64,000 nucleotides of DNA from Prorocentrum cordatum (Eukaryota; Sar; Dinophyceae; Prorocentrales; Prorocentraceae): the NCBI GenBank assembly GCA_963575745.1, contig CAUYUJ010018537.1:53501-117500 (forward strand), given 5' to 3'. Numbering within the stretch: the first letter of the stretch is position 1; the number at the start of each line of letters is the position of its first letter. Shown one piece after another: positions 34,375 through 44,029 of this stretch. The notes under the pieces are model-generated. The model ran no database searches and was not told the origin of the DNA. It saw nothing but the letters and a program-made list of their open reading frames with translations. Both the position numbers and the translations under genes were made by a program.

Positions 34375-34562
34375 CGGTAGGTTTGCGTCGTGTCGACCAG
34401 CGGCGACCCCAACGCGGGCGTTCAAGGTTGAACGCCGCCGGCGACCCAGAATCGATCGATGCTGAACGATCGGACGTTGCGGCAGCGGCCGATCGTTCAA
34501 GGTTGAACGATCCCTGCGGTGTCAAAAACCAACGCTGGGGTCGGCACGACACGAACCTGCCG
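34375..34562. mobile_element. MITE family T, copy 1, inserted inside the spliced leader
   Basis: 188 bp. The left end is CGGTAGGTTTGCGTCGTGTC and the right end GGCACGACACGAACCTGCCG, an imperfect terminal inverted repeat of about 25 bp. TA at 34373-34374 and 34563-34564 is the target duplication. Inside are two palindromes on the word GTTCAAGGTTGAAC. It separates TCCG from TAGCCATT of the leader. The TA target resembles Tc1/mariner-type elements. Copy 2 is at 58051-58239. Confidence 0.88.
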
Positions 34563-34580
34563 TAGCCATTTTGGCTCAAG
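34563..34580 (+). other. Spliced-leader relic (3' part; 5' bases at 34369-34372)
   Basis: TAGCCATTTTGGCTCAAG here plus TCCG at 34369-34372 make the 22-nt dinoflagellate leader when the intervening MITE and one TA are removed. All invariant positions match and the variable first base is T. By chance the MITE terminus also supplies GCCG before TAGCC, so the leader looks intact even with the MITE in place. Confidence 0.88.
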
Positions 34581-34720
34581 GCCATGGAGCACCCGACGAC
34601 CGCGAGTCGTCCGCGGCGTTCCGAGCGCGAGGGGCTCCTCGCTTTGGGCCAGTGCACTCAGTTGTTCTCCTTGCCTTCGTTGCGCAGAAGCGCAATCGCT
34701 CAGACCGTGCGCCTGGGGCC

Positions 34721-35896
34721 ATGGCGCGCTCCTCGCGAGGCGGCAGCAGGGGCAAGCGCAGCAGGCCGTACTGGATGTGCAGCTGCGGAGGTTGGAACTG
34801 GGACTGGCGTACCTCTTTCCTCAGCTGTGGGTATGCGGCACCGCCCTGGGCCACGGGGGCAGCGCCGGCGGCGGAGAAGCCCAAGGCCGACAAGGACGGC
34901 TGGGTGGACCAGCCGAGGGGGCGCAAAGCCCAGCGGCAGGCCCGCAGCGCGGCTTCGCGAGCGGCATCCGCCAAGTCGCAGACCTCGGCTTCTGCAGCTA
35001 GTGGGGCGCCCAGTGGCGGTGGAGTCACGGCGATCGAGAGGCTACAGGCGACGGTCGAGCAGCTGGAGGCGCTGCAGGCGGGGCCGCCCGAGGGCGTCGA
35101 CGGCAGCTTCACCAGCGTCGTGGCCAGCCAGCTGGAGTCGAAGCGGGCAGAGCTGGCCAAGGCCCAGCAGGCAGCAGCGGAGCAGAAGGCCGCCTCCATG
35201 CTGAGGTCGACGCTGCTGCACAAGGAGGCCAACGCCATCAGTAAGTCGGAGAAGCGGCTCCGCGCAGCCCGCCAGGACATGGAGCAGAAGCAGGTGGCGC
35301 GCGACCTCGCGGAGGCCCAGCTCCAGAAGGCCCAGGAGGAGCTGGCGGAGCGGGACGGCGCGCTGGAGGAGGCCAGCAGGGCGCTCCAGGTCCTCGAGGA
35401 AGCTGCCCGTGAGGAGGCGGAGGCGCGGGAGCGCCAGCGGGCAGCAGAGTGGGCAGGAGCTAGCCAGGTCCCAGGGCTCCTCACGCAGCTGAACAAGCTG
35501 CCAGAGGCCTGGGCCTCCAGCAACTTCGAGGTCGCCCGGGCAGCCATCCGCGCCCAGATGGAGGCAGTGCGAGCGCAGCTTGCTGGGCCCCTCCTGGCCC
35601 CCACGCATGCGCCGCAAGCGGAGTCCTGCCCCATGGACGAGATCAGCAGCGACGACGGCAACGACGGCAACCTCGCAGGCAGCGGCGGCCCCTGGCTGCC
35701 CCAGGCCGTATCTGAGCGCGGCCAAGCCGAGCGGCACGGCAACACGCTCGGCGAGTGGCCGCAGGTGGCGCAGGCCTGCAAGCTGGAGCTGGCAGCCGCG
35801 GCGGCGGACCCGGCCCCTTTGGCTGCTCGCCCCGCTGGCCACGCTGCTGGGGGCAAGGGCACAGGAGGCCCGCCAGCACAGGGGCATGCCCTGTGA
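34721..35896 (+). CDS. ORF1-like zinc-finger and coiled-coil protein of the retroelement
   Basis: 391 residues from the first in-frame ATG after the leader; the ATG at 34584 is in another frame. Residues 1-45 carry a short zinc-finger-like motif, PYWMCSCGGWNWDWRTSFLS then CGYAAPPW. It resembles a W-x-C-x-C-G-x2-N-x3-R-x2-C-x2-CG finger, with Phe33 where a Cys is expected, so it is probably damaged. Residues about 115-270 form a long coiled coil rich in Ala, Glu, Gln and Lys (ERLQATVEQLEALQ, QLQKAQEELAERDGALEEAS). Such an architecture fits an RNA-binding ORF1/gag-like protein of a non-LTR element, though I cannot name the family. The frame shifts near 35830-35880 (an overlapping frame continues the sequence), so the natural protein was longer. 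Confidence 0.6.
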   Translation: MARSSRGGSRGKRSRPYWMCSCGGWNWDWRTSFLSCGYAAPPWATGAAPAAEKPKADKDGWVDQPRGRKAQRQARSAASRAASAKSQTSASAASGAPSGGGVTAIERLQATVEQLEALQAGPPEGVDGSFTSVVASQLESKRAELAKAQQAAAEQKAASMLRSTLLHKEANAISKSEKRLRAARQDMEQKQVARDLAEAQLQKAQEELAERDGALEEASRALQVLEEAAREEAEARERQRAAEWAGASQVPGLLTQLNKLPEAWASSNFEVARAAIRAQMEAVRAQLAGPLLAPTHAPQAESCPMDEISSDDGNDGNLAGSGGPWLPQAVSERGQAERHGNTLGEWPQVAQACKLELAAAAADPAPLAARPAGHAAGGKGTGGPPAQGHAL

Positions 35897-37954
35897 GGCC
35901 CGCGCTGCGGGGCTACGCCAGCTTGGCGGTGGGCGCGCTGAGGCGGCGGGCCTGCGCTGCGCCCTGGGGCCCAAAGGGGCCAGCCTCAGCATCTTCGCAG
36001 CCCTCGGCGACATCGAGCTCTCCGCGGGCGTGCCCTGGCTGGAGCAGGGCAACTCCGACATGGAGCCAGACGCGCTGCCCGAGTTGGAACGGCCTAGAGG
36101 GCTTGTCCGCCCAGTCGGCGTCCCTGGTGACGCAGCCGCAGTTCGCCGACCCCGCGAAGAAGGCGCTTTTCAGGTGCCCAGCCGCGTGGAGTGCTCTCGC
36201 TGGCAGGTGGAGCCTTGCGATTGGTCCTGGGAGGTGGGCCCCCACCCGAGCGCCCCCAAGGAGGCGGCTTGCCAGTGAATCCAGGTCGTCGCGTGCACCT
36301 TGGCGGGGATCCACGGCGTCAACGACAGCGACCTGCGCGAGCCCCTGGGGCAGGCAGATGGGGCCCATGGAGGCCAGCGCGGCCCTCGGCGCGGTGAGCA
36401 GGCGCGAGCACCGCCACGGAGATTCGGCCCCCGCCCGCGCCATGAGCCTGGCCCTCGGGGCAGCGCTGCAGGGGCCCACAGTTGACTGGAAGCGGCACTG
36501 GCAGCCCTCGCACGGGACTCGGTACTTTTGGCATGAGGGGCTTTGGCTGGACGATGTGGAGGCGGCAACCACAGCAGCCTGTGTGGAGAACGAGCTCGGG
36601 GCCCTCGAGTGCGGCACTAGCGAGAGGAGCGATCTCGGTGGCCAAGCTGGAGTACTTGAGCGTCTCGAGGCAATGGCAGCGATGTTGGACTCGCTGCAGC
36701 CAGGCGGGCAGCCGCGCGGGAGGCGCGCTGTGGGTTCGGAGGAGGCAGCAGCCAGGCGCGCCCGCGGCACCTCAGGGATGCGCTGTGCCTCGCCCACCGT
36801 TGAAATCGCGCGGCCCCTGGTGCAGCTCGGCTGGCACCTCGAGTCGGAGCGGCGCAAGGCAGCGGACCCCGATGGCGAGATCGAGTCCGCGCTCCTCGGG
36901 CCCCCTGGCGCTGTGCATCAAGGACGTCGGCGGACTCGACAGCGAGCAGAACGTCATTGGCTCGGCCTCGAGGAGTGGAGGGCCCCCGCCTGCTGGCGGG
37001 ATCGACCAGGCGCAGCCCGCGGCGGCAGCGGAGCCCCAGCAGGCTAGAGAGGCCCTCGGCGGCGGCGCCCCTGCCACGCGGCCCCGCCTTGAGGGCGGCC
37101 GTTCGACGGGGGGCGGCGCGGCCGCCCTTTCGGCCACCGCTGTCGCCTTCAGCGCCCTAGGGCACGTGCTCGGCCATGCCTGCGCGGGCGAGGGCGAGGG
37201 CCCCCAGGAGGTCGTAGCGTGCACCAGGCGTGGCGCCTACAGAGTGCTGGGCAGCCGCGCGGGAGGCAAGTCTCGCCTGAGGGCGCAGTGCCCAGGGCCC
37301 AGCTGCCCGACGAGCAAGTCGGGCAGGAACCAGCTCAGCCTGCGGGAGCGAGGGCTCCATCCTGGTGGCAGGCTCCGAGCGGGCAAGCAGAGAGTGAGAG
37401 CAGAAGGCATCCCTGCCTTGCGCTCGCAAGGGCCAGTGCCAGGAGCCGCCCAGGAGCGCTACCTGGAGTGGCTAGGTATGGAGGCGGGGCCCTCAGGCAG
37501 AGCCGTAGCCGCGGCCAGCATTTCGGGCAGCGGCCCCGCGGCTCCCGCGGCAGCACTGGGAGACGAGGCGTCGGCGGCCAGCCTGGCCCAGCAGCGGCCA
37601 GGCCCGAGCGCGGGCGCCCTCGGAGCTGGCGGAGCCGCAGAGGAGCAGCTCGCAGCCGCGGACGCCGCGCCCAGCGGCGGCCTGGTGAGCCGCAGGGTCC
37701 GCCGCCGCCTGGCGCGCCGCGGCTCGGGGCACCTGGAGTTCTGCCTGGAGTGGCTCGGCAGTGAGGCGGAGCCTACAGGCGGAGCCTCAGCCGCGGCCAG
37801 CAGCTCGAGCAGCGGACCAGCAGCTCCCGCAGCAGAGCAGGCAGTGGAGACGGCGAGGCTTGCCGCCGCGAGCAGCACGGCGAGCGGAAGGCAAGTGAGC
37901 CGCAGGGTCAGCCGCCTTCTGGCGCACCGCAGCTCGCCGTCCGCGAGTGAGTGA
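35897..37954 (+). pseudogene. Decayed downstream coding part of the retroelement
   Basis: Coding character continues but changes frame several times. One frame holds AALGDIELSAGVPWLEQGNS and stops at 36276-36278. Another holds KRHWQPSHGTRYFWHEGLWL and EAMAAMLDSLQPG. The last runs to a TGA at 37952-37954. That last frame includes VACTRRGAYRVLGSRAGGKS and QLSLRERGLHPGG, which look like a zinc-binding C-terminal domain that has lost a Cys. It then carries two related modules, YLEWLGMEAGPSG and CLEWLGSEAEPTG, each followed by an RRVRRRLARR-type basic stretch. No YxDD polymerase motif is seen. At least three frameshifts or stops make this inactive. Confidence 0.5.
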
Positions 37955-38241
37955 GTAAGGAACAGGCATCGTTCGCTCTCGCGTGCTGCCCTAGGGTGTG
38001 TAGGCACGCGAGGCGCGCTCTGCTGTGTGGGGACTCCTGTGCGCTGTCGCAGTCGAGTTCCCTTGGAGCGGTGGCCCAAGGCGGCCCCGCTGGGAGCCCG
38101 TGAGGCGGCCCAAGGTGGCCCTTCTCGGGCGGGTGGCCCTGCGGGGTCCCCGCGGGCGGCCCTAGGCGGCCCCCCCCGTGCTGGCGTGTCTTTGGCCTTT
38201 TGACCCGCCACTTTGCCTTGAAGGCCCCGTCTTTAACTTAA

Positions 38242-38520
38242 ATGACCGAACATCACATTACAGAACAGAGCATGGCAGAGCAGAGCATGACATAGCAACA
38301 CATGACACAGCAGAGAAGAACGCGACAGAACACATCAGACTTGCTCCCCACCCAACAGGTTGAGGTCGTTAGACTTTAAGAACAGGTCTCCCCACCAGCC
38401 CAGCCTGCAGACCGCGACCGCCAGACCCCCACGTCCACCGAGTGTCCCCCAAGTATGCCGCCACCCGCTCCTTAGACGAGTATGCCAGGACTCAGGAGAG
38501 CAGCGCATAACAGAACATCA
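38242..38520. repeat. Satellite S1, continuation after the retroelement
   Basis: Starts with the second ATGACCGAACATC copy and continues with ACATTACAGAACAGAGCATG. It includes one full landmark (CCCACCCAACAGGTTGAGGT at about 38348). Confidence 0.9.
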
Positions 38521-38539
38521 GAGAGAGGGGGCCGAACCG

Positions 38540-41290
38540 TCATTCATTGTCCCTGTGTGCGTGGCTGAAGTGAGGATCCGTGGTGAAGAATCTGCTCGTT
38601 GCGTTGTTGTTGCTGTTGAACTTTCATTTCCGAAGAGTCATTATTGTTGATCCCCCCTCACCGGTGCATACTATTTTTTCTCAATCGAAGTGTGCCCCTC
38701 GACGCTCGCACTTTGTTTTTTGACAGGGAAAGTCTTGGTGCTCAAACTGGGCCCCGGGCCCCTCGGATTACAACAACAATGGCTCCCGCCTGAGACTTCC
38801 TCCAAATTTGCTCAGGGCCCCCGCTCCTGAGACTTCCTCACAATTCACTCAGAATCGGTGCTCCCGCCTGTGAGTTATTCGCAATTTACTTAGGACCCCC
38901 GCTCCCATTTGAGACTTCCTTACAATTTTCTCAGGAACGGCGCTCCCGCTTGAGACTTCCTCGCAACTGAATCAAGATTTCCTCGCAATTTAATCAAGAC
39001 CCCCGCTCCCGCCAGGGAACCCTCCACATGTTATTCAGGAATTGCGCTCTCGCTTGTGACACCCATGCACTTGATTCAGGCATCGCGCTTTCGACGCTCA
39101 GGAAACACGCTGCGCCAAGGAAGCCGCTACAATTAACTTAGTAATCGAGCTCTCGCCATACTCAGGCATCCCGCTTGAATGTCCCACCCACCCGACCCGC
39201 CCGTCAAGGGATTGCCCGCCCGTCGTGGGTTCCCGCCCGAGCCTTCCTTCAGGAACGGCGCTTTCGCCCAGGCCTTCCTCGAACGTTCACGCTCTTACCT
39301 TCCTGCTCCTCCTCCCTCTCCCTCTTCCCTCCCTCCTCTCCTCCCTTCTCTCTCCCTTCTTTCCTCTCTCATCTTTATGCCTCTCTGCCCTATCCCCTTT
39401 CCCTCCTGTTCCTCCTCCCTTCTCCCTCCCCTCTCCTGCCTCCTCCCTCCCTCTTTCGTCGTCTCTCTCCCCTCTCTCTCTCTATCCCTCTCTCTCTCTC
39501 TCTTTCTCTACTTCTCTTATCTGTTGTTTTGTTCCCCTCTCTCTCTGCCTCTGCCTCTAATCAACCGCCCCCCTCTTCGCTCCTTCTCTTCTGGCGTTGT
39601 CCCTCTTCCTTCGTCCCTCCCCCTCCCTTCCTCCCACTCTCCCTCGTTCTCCCCGTCCTCTTTTTGCAGGGCCCACACTAATTCCAATGGCGGGCACATG
39701 TACGCCCACGTAGGATTGTTCGCCCGTTTAGGTTTGCCCGCCTGTCTAAGCCTGCCGCCCCCCGCAAAGAGAAAGAATTCCCCGAAAGGGGGTGTGATCG
39801 AAGACGAAGAGAGCGGGTATCGAGGGTGTGTGGAAGTCGTTCTGAATGACACGCGGGCAAGTAAGAGCGAACAGTCTTAGAATGAATTCCCCCTTCTGAA
39901 GAATAATTATTGTTGATCCCCCCCTCGACGCTCGCACCCTGTTTTTTTTGACAGGGGAAGTCTTGAGGCTAGTTCTTGGCCACTGGCCCCCGGGTTAAAA
40001 CAACAACGGCTCCCGCCTGAGACTTCCTCCGAATTTAGCCAGGACCCCCGCTCCCGCCCGAGACATCCTCGCATTTGATTCAGGAATCGCGCTCTCGCTG
40101 GGGACTTCCTTGCAATTTATTCAGGAATCGCCCCCCCGGCGCTCTGAAGTCGCGCTTTCGCTGGAGACTTGCTTGCAATCTACTGAAGAATGGCGCCCTT
40201 GCGTTGGACTTTCTTGCAATGTATACAAGCGCCGCGCTCCCGACATCCAGGCACCCAGGAATCGCGCTCACGCGTAGGACTCCCTCACAGATGACCTAGG
40301 AATCGGGATCTCGCTGCCCTCCGTGGCCCCGTTGCAGCCCCTCGTGGCCTCCTCGCTGCCCTTCGTGTCCCCGTTGCAGCCCTCCGTGGCCCCCTCGCTT
40401 TGTTTCGTGGCCCCGTTGCAGCCCTTCGTGGCCCCCTCGCTGCTTTTCGTGGCCCCGTCGCAGCCCTTCGTGGCCCCGTTGCAGCCCCTCGTGGCCCCCT
40501 CGCTGCCCTTCATGGCCCCGTTGCAACCAGTGGCCCCGTCCTTGCCCTCTGCGGCCCAGTATACGTATGCCCTTCGTGGCCCCCGCTCGTTCGCAGCCGT
40601 CGTGGCCCCATGTGCATGCCCTTCGTGGCCCCGCTGTCGCCCTTCGTGGCCCCCTCGCTGCCCTTCGTGGCCCCGTTGCTGCCCTCAGTGGCCCCGTCCT
40701 TGCCCTCTGCGGCCCAGTATACGTATGCCCTTCGTGGCCCCCGCTCGTTCGCAGCCGTCGTGGCCCCATGTGCATGCTCTTCGTGGCCCCGCTGTCGCCC
40801 TTCGCGGCCCCCTCGCTGCCCTTCGTGGCCCCGTTGCTACCCTCAGTGGCCCCTGTGGTCCCGCATTATCTGCCCTTCGTGGCCCCCGCTCGTTCGCGCT
40901 CTTCGTGGCCCCATACGCATTCCCTTCGTGTCCCCGCTGTCGCCCTTCGTGGCCTACTTCGTGTCCTTGTGGCCTTGCTGTCGTTCTCGCTCGCTCTCGC
41001 TTTCGCTCGTCGTCGCTGTCGCCGTCGTCGTCGCCGTCGTCGTCGTCGTCGCTGTCGTCGTCGTCGTGGTCGGTCACCTGTCCGTCCCTCTTGGGGTCGG
41101 GTTGCCGCCGATCAGCGCTGCCGCTGGCCAGGCCGACGGTCCGCGGCCGCCCCGCCGCTTGCCGGGGCCCGGTCTGCAGGTAAGAAAGGCTTACCCCCCA
41201 AAAGGGGCATAATCGAAGACGAAGAGGGCGGGTATCCAGGGTTTGGGGAATACGCGTTAACGGACACTCGCAGATAAGAGCGAAGAGTGT
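38540..41290 (-). repeat. Satellite S2 block in inverted orientation
   Basis: The reverse complement of the S2 units at 15-29 kb. The landmark appears inverted near 39845 and 41255, with the inverted GTTGTTGTAATCC, AATTGCGAGGAAG and ACAACAACGGCTCCCG modules. Unit 1 carries a pyrimidine-rich expansion (39290-39665) and unit 2 a private minisatellite (40315-40960). With the forward block at 24-29 kb it forms a very large inverted repeat around TIR exons 1 and 2. Confidence 0.78.
40315..40960. repeat. CTTCGTGGCCCCGTTGCAGC minisatellite
   Basis: Tandem units of about 21-25 bp built on CCCTTCGTGGCCCC. An internal higher-order duplication of about 165 bp (40555-40720 and 40720-40885) carries CAGTATACGTATGCCCTTCG. 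Related words occur in reverse at 15580-15760. Frames across it are compositional. Confidence 0.85.
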
Positions 41291-41332
41291 TAAAATGATT
41301 GTTGTTGCTGTAGTTTGTTGTCGTCGTCGTCC

Positions 41333-41647
41333 CCCCTGCGACCCACCCGCGACCCACTCGGCGACCCACCCCGCGACCCACCCCGCGACCCACCCCGCGA
41401 CACCCACCTGCGACCCACCCCGCGACCCACCCCGCGACCCACCCCGCGACCCACCCCGCGACCCACGCCGCGACCCACCCGCGACCCACCCCGCGACCCA
41501 CCCGCGACCCACCCCGCGACCCACCCGCGACCCACCCGCGACCCACCCGCGACCCACCCCGCGACCCACCCGCGACCCACCCCGCGACCCATCCGTGACC
41601 CACCCGCGACCCACGCCGCGACCCACCCGCGACCCACCCGCGACCGA
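41333..41647. repeat. CGACCCACCC minisatellite
   Basis: About 30 units of 10-11 bp (GCGACCCACC with an optional extra C). It ends in CGACCGATCC. Confidence 0.95.
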
Positions 41648-41794
41648 TCCACATTGGTTTGAAGAAAAAACGATGCCTGCGGCAGGCTCGTTTCATAATT
41701 TGTAAAACTTTGGCGCCCGCGGCGGGCTTGTCTAGAGTCTCGCAGATTGCCGACGTCACCACCGCCCCCTCACTTTTATCCGCATCTGCGGGGT

Positions 41795-42435
41795 GCTATG
41801 CAGCTTGAAAGAACGAACATAACACGACATAGCAGTGCATGGCAAAACCAAGCATGACATAGCAGCTCATGACACAGCAGAGCAGAACATAACAGAACAT
41901 CTCAGACTTGCCTCCACCCGACGGGTTGGGGCCGCTAGATTTGTTGAACAGACCTCACGACCGGCCCACCCTGCAGACTGAAGCCGCCAGATCCCGAGGT
42001 CCACCGAGAGTCTTCTGAGTATCTTGCCACCCGCGCCTTCGACGAGCATGACATAACTTTAGAATACAACGCATCGCAAAACATAAATTGATAGAGCATG
42101 ACCGATCATAACATGATAAACCAGAGCATGGCAGAACAGAGCATGACACAGCAGCTCATGACATAGCAGAGCAGACCATGACAGGACATATCAGACTTAT
42201 TCCCCACCCTACAGGTTGGGGCCGTCAAATGTTCAGAGCAGACCTCCCGACCGGCCCACCCTGCAGACCGCAGCCGCCAGATCCCGAGGTCCACCGAGAG
42301 TCCCCTGAGTATCCCGCCACCCGCGCCTTTGACGAGAACGGCAGAACCAAAGCGCACGGCACGCAACAGCACACAGCACGACAGAACACGCCCGAACACA
42401 ACATGACAGAGTGGAGCATCGCAGAGCATAGCACG
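41795..42435. repeat. Satellite S1, third block
   Basis: Just over two units, with landmarks near 41917 (CCACCCGACGGGTTGGGGCC) and 42203. It ends at the GGA array at 42438. Confidence 0.9.
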
Positions 42436-42437
42436 AC

Positions 42438-42535
42438 ACGGAGGAGGTGGAGGAGGAGGAGGAGGAGGAGGAGGAGGAGGAGGAGGGGGAGGGGAGGAGG
42501 AGGAGGGAGGAGGAGGAGGAGGAGGAGGCAGCACG
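42438..42535. repeat. (GGA)n array
   Basis: GGA triplets with a GGGGAGGGG interruption. Confidence 0.95.
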
Positions 42536-42730
42536 TGACGCAGCAGCACGGCAGACCCGCTTCCATCTGCGGAGCACGCCGGCGCTGGCGCCGGCGGCTC
42601 CCCTGCCGGCGGGTGCCCGGCGCCCGAGCTCGGCGTCGGGACCAGCTCGGGAGCGCTGGCCGGGGCGCGGGGGTGCAGCGGCCGGGGCAGGGGTAGTGCA
42701 GCACTCGGAAGAGCAGCAGCCACGCGCAGA

Positions 42731-42897
42731 TGGGGCGACGAGATCTATGCATATCCACTGCTCCTGGCCAGGCCAATCCTGGGCCCAGGAGCGGTGTATA
42801 CGCCCTCCTGGCCTGGCCAGGGAGGCATATATACAGCTCCTGGGCCCAGGATTGGCCTGGCCGGGAGCAGTGGATATGTATAGATATCGTCGCCCTA
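42731..42897. mobile_element. Foldback element F, copy 2, with 5-bp target duplication
   Basis: 167 bp, almost wholly self-complementary. The left arm TGGGGCGACGAGATCTATGC continues to GGTGTATACGCC; the right arm ends TATAGATATCGTCGCCCTA. GCAGA at 42726-42730 is repeated at 42898-42902. Related to 11526-11699. Confidence 0.88.
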
Positions 42898-43079
42898 GCA
42901 GAGGGGGGGTGGGGGGGGAGGGGGGAGGGCTCCTTAGAAGCACCCCTGCTGCTTAGAGAGGGCGCGGGCCTTGTCTGTAGACGTGAGGCCGGCGCCTTCT
43001 GAGGAGCAGGCTCCTTCTAAGAAGCCCTCCCTCTCCCTCCACGCCCTTGTGCTCGCCGCCAGGAGCAAATTTGACAGTT

Positions 43080-43280
43080 CGGAGGAGGGGGAGGAAGAGG
43101 ACAGGGGAAGAACGAGGAGAGGGGAAGGAAAGGGAGGAAAAGGAGGAGGAGGGATAGGGAAAAGGAGGAGGGGCGGGGGAGGAATGATGGGGCAGGGGGT
43201 AGTTGGAGGAGGATGCGGAGGAGGAGGAAGAGGAGGAAGAGGAAGAGGAGGAGGAGGAGGAGGAGGAGGAGGAGGACAGG
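43080..43280. repeat. GGA-rich array
   Basis: Purine-only plus strand, GGAGGAGG with AAG interruptions, purest at 43235-43275. Confidence 0.9.
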
Positions 43281-43673
43281 AGCCGAAAGGATCATTTAGG
43301 ATCGCTCGAAGCAGAAGATGTGCTGTTTTTCTCGGAACACCCAGGGGGCGCAGAGGTTGTTTGACCCCTTCGGCCGAACAGAGGTGAAAAGAGGTGCACC
43401 TTTTGTACCGTAGCGTGGCCCCGAGGGGGTCGCCTGGGGGACGACATGTGCACGTTTCTTCAGGATGTCAGGATCCAGGGGTCGAAAGTCGACCCCTGGA
43501 CCACTTCTGGGGTGCGTTTTGACCAGGACTCCGAAGTGGGCCCAGCGGTGGCGGCGAGAAGCTTTCGTGAGGCCTCGATGAGGCGAAAACGACCCAAAGA
43601 AAACCTACGAACCTCGAATCTCCACGCCCCTCTTCCAACCGTCGCCCCCCCCTTCTACGCAACCCCCGACCAG

Positions 43674-43799
43674 CGCCCGGGCGTGGACTTTAAGTTCCCC
43701 AGCAAGAACTCCATACGGCGCCTCTCCGAGGGCGTTGGCCTCAGCGCCAGCGCGCGGGCCGTCCTGGAGGCGGAGGGCATCACCGCGGAGGACCTGAAG
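43674..43799 (+). CDS. TIR-domain protein, exon 3
   Basis: Forty-two residues after CAG at 43671-43673: RPGVDFKFPSKNSIRRLSEG, then VGLSASARAVLEAEGITAEDLK. It continues the TIR sequence after the last core strand (VMIQ|RPGVDFKFPS), with the F-x-FP then helix expected near the end of such domains. The donor AAG|GTC at 43800 is canonical GT, phase 0. Beyond it the frame turns into Gly/Arg-rich sequence and the pattern is lost, which supports the boundary. The upstream intron of 12.1 kb holds satellites, the retroelement and the inverted S2 block. Confidence 0.68.
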
Positions 43800-44029
43800 G
43801 TCACGTGGCGTTCGGGCCCCGGCGGAGGGCCGCGGAAGCTCGTGCTCCTGCATCCTGCTGCCTCGGCCCGCCTGTGTACCTGCCACTCGGCCTTCTCTCG
43901 TTCCCCTTCCTCCTCCACCTCCTTCTCCTCAGCCTCCAGTCCTTCTCCTTCTGAGTAGCTCCTCCCTGTCGCACCCCGAGGCCAGTCGGCAGGGCGGGCC
44001 GGGAGTTTCGCCCGAGACTTCCTTCCCAC

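Larger units (their letters stand above)
34371..38241 (+). mobile_element. Spliced-leader-tagged retroelement with 13-bp target duplication
   Basis: An insertion into satellite S1. ATGACCGAACATC at 34358-34370 is repeated exactly at 38242-38254, and S1 resumes directly on the far side. Once a small MITE (34375-34562) is removed, the insertion begins with the complete dinoflagellate spliced leader, CCGTAGCC to GGCTCAAG. It therefore derives from a mature trans-spliced mRNA that was reverse-transcribed. It encodes an ORF1-like protein (34721-35896) and decayed downstream coding sequence, and ends CCGTCTTTAACTTAA without a poly(A) tail. No RT or endonuclease motif is visible, so it was probably mobilised in trans or is internally deleted. 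Confidence 0.85.

Noticed and set aside
34584-35204. 206-codon ORF from the ATG nearest the spliced leader
   Set aside because: Its translation is Arg/Ala/Ser-rich without structure, whereas the frame from 34721 holds the finger-like motif and coiled coil; the first ATG is probably bypassed or mutated.
36482-37200. Reverse-transcriptase domain in the retroelement
   Set aside because: I looked for a YxDD or FxDD motif and surrounding RT blocks in the plus frames and found none.
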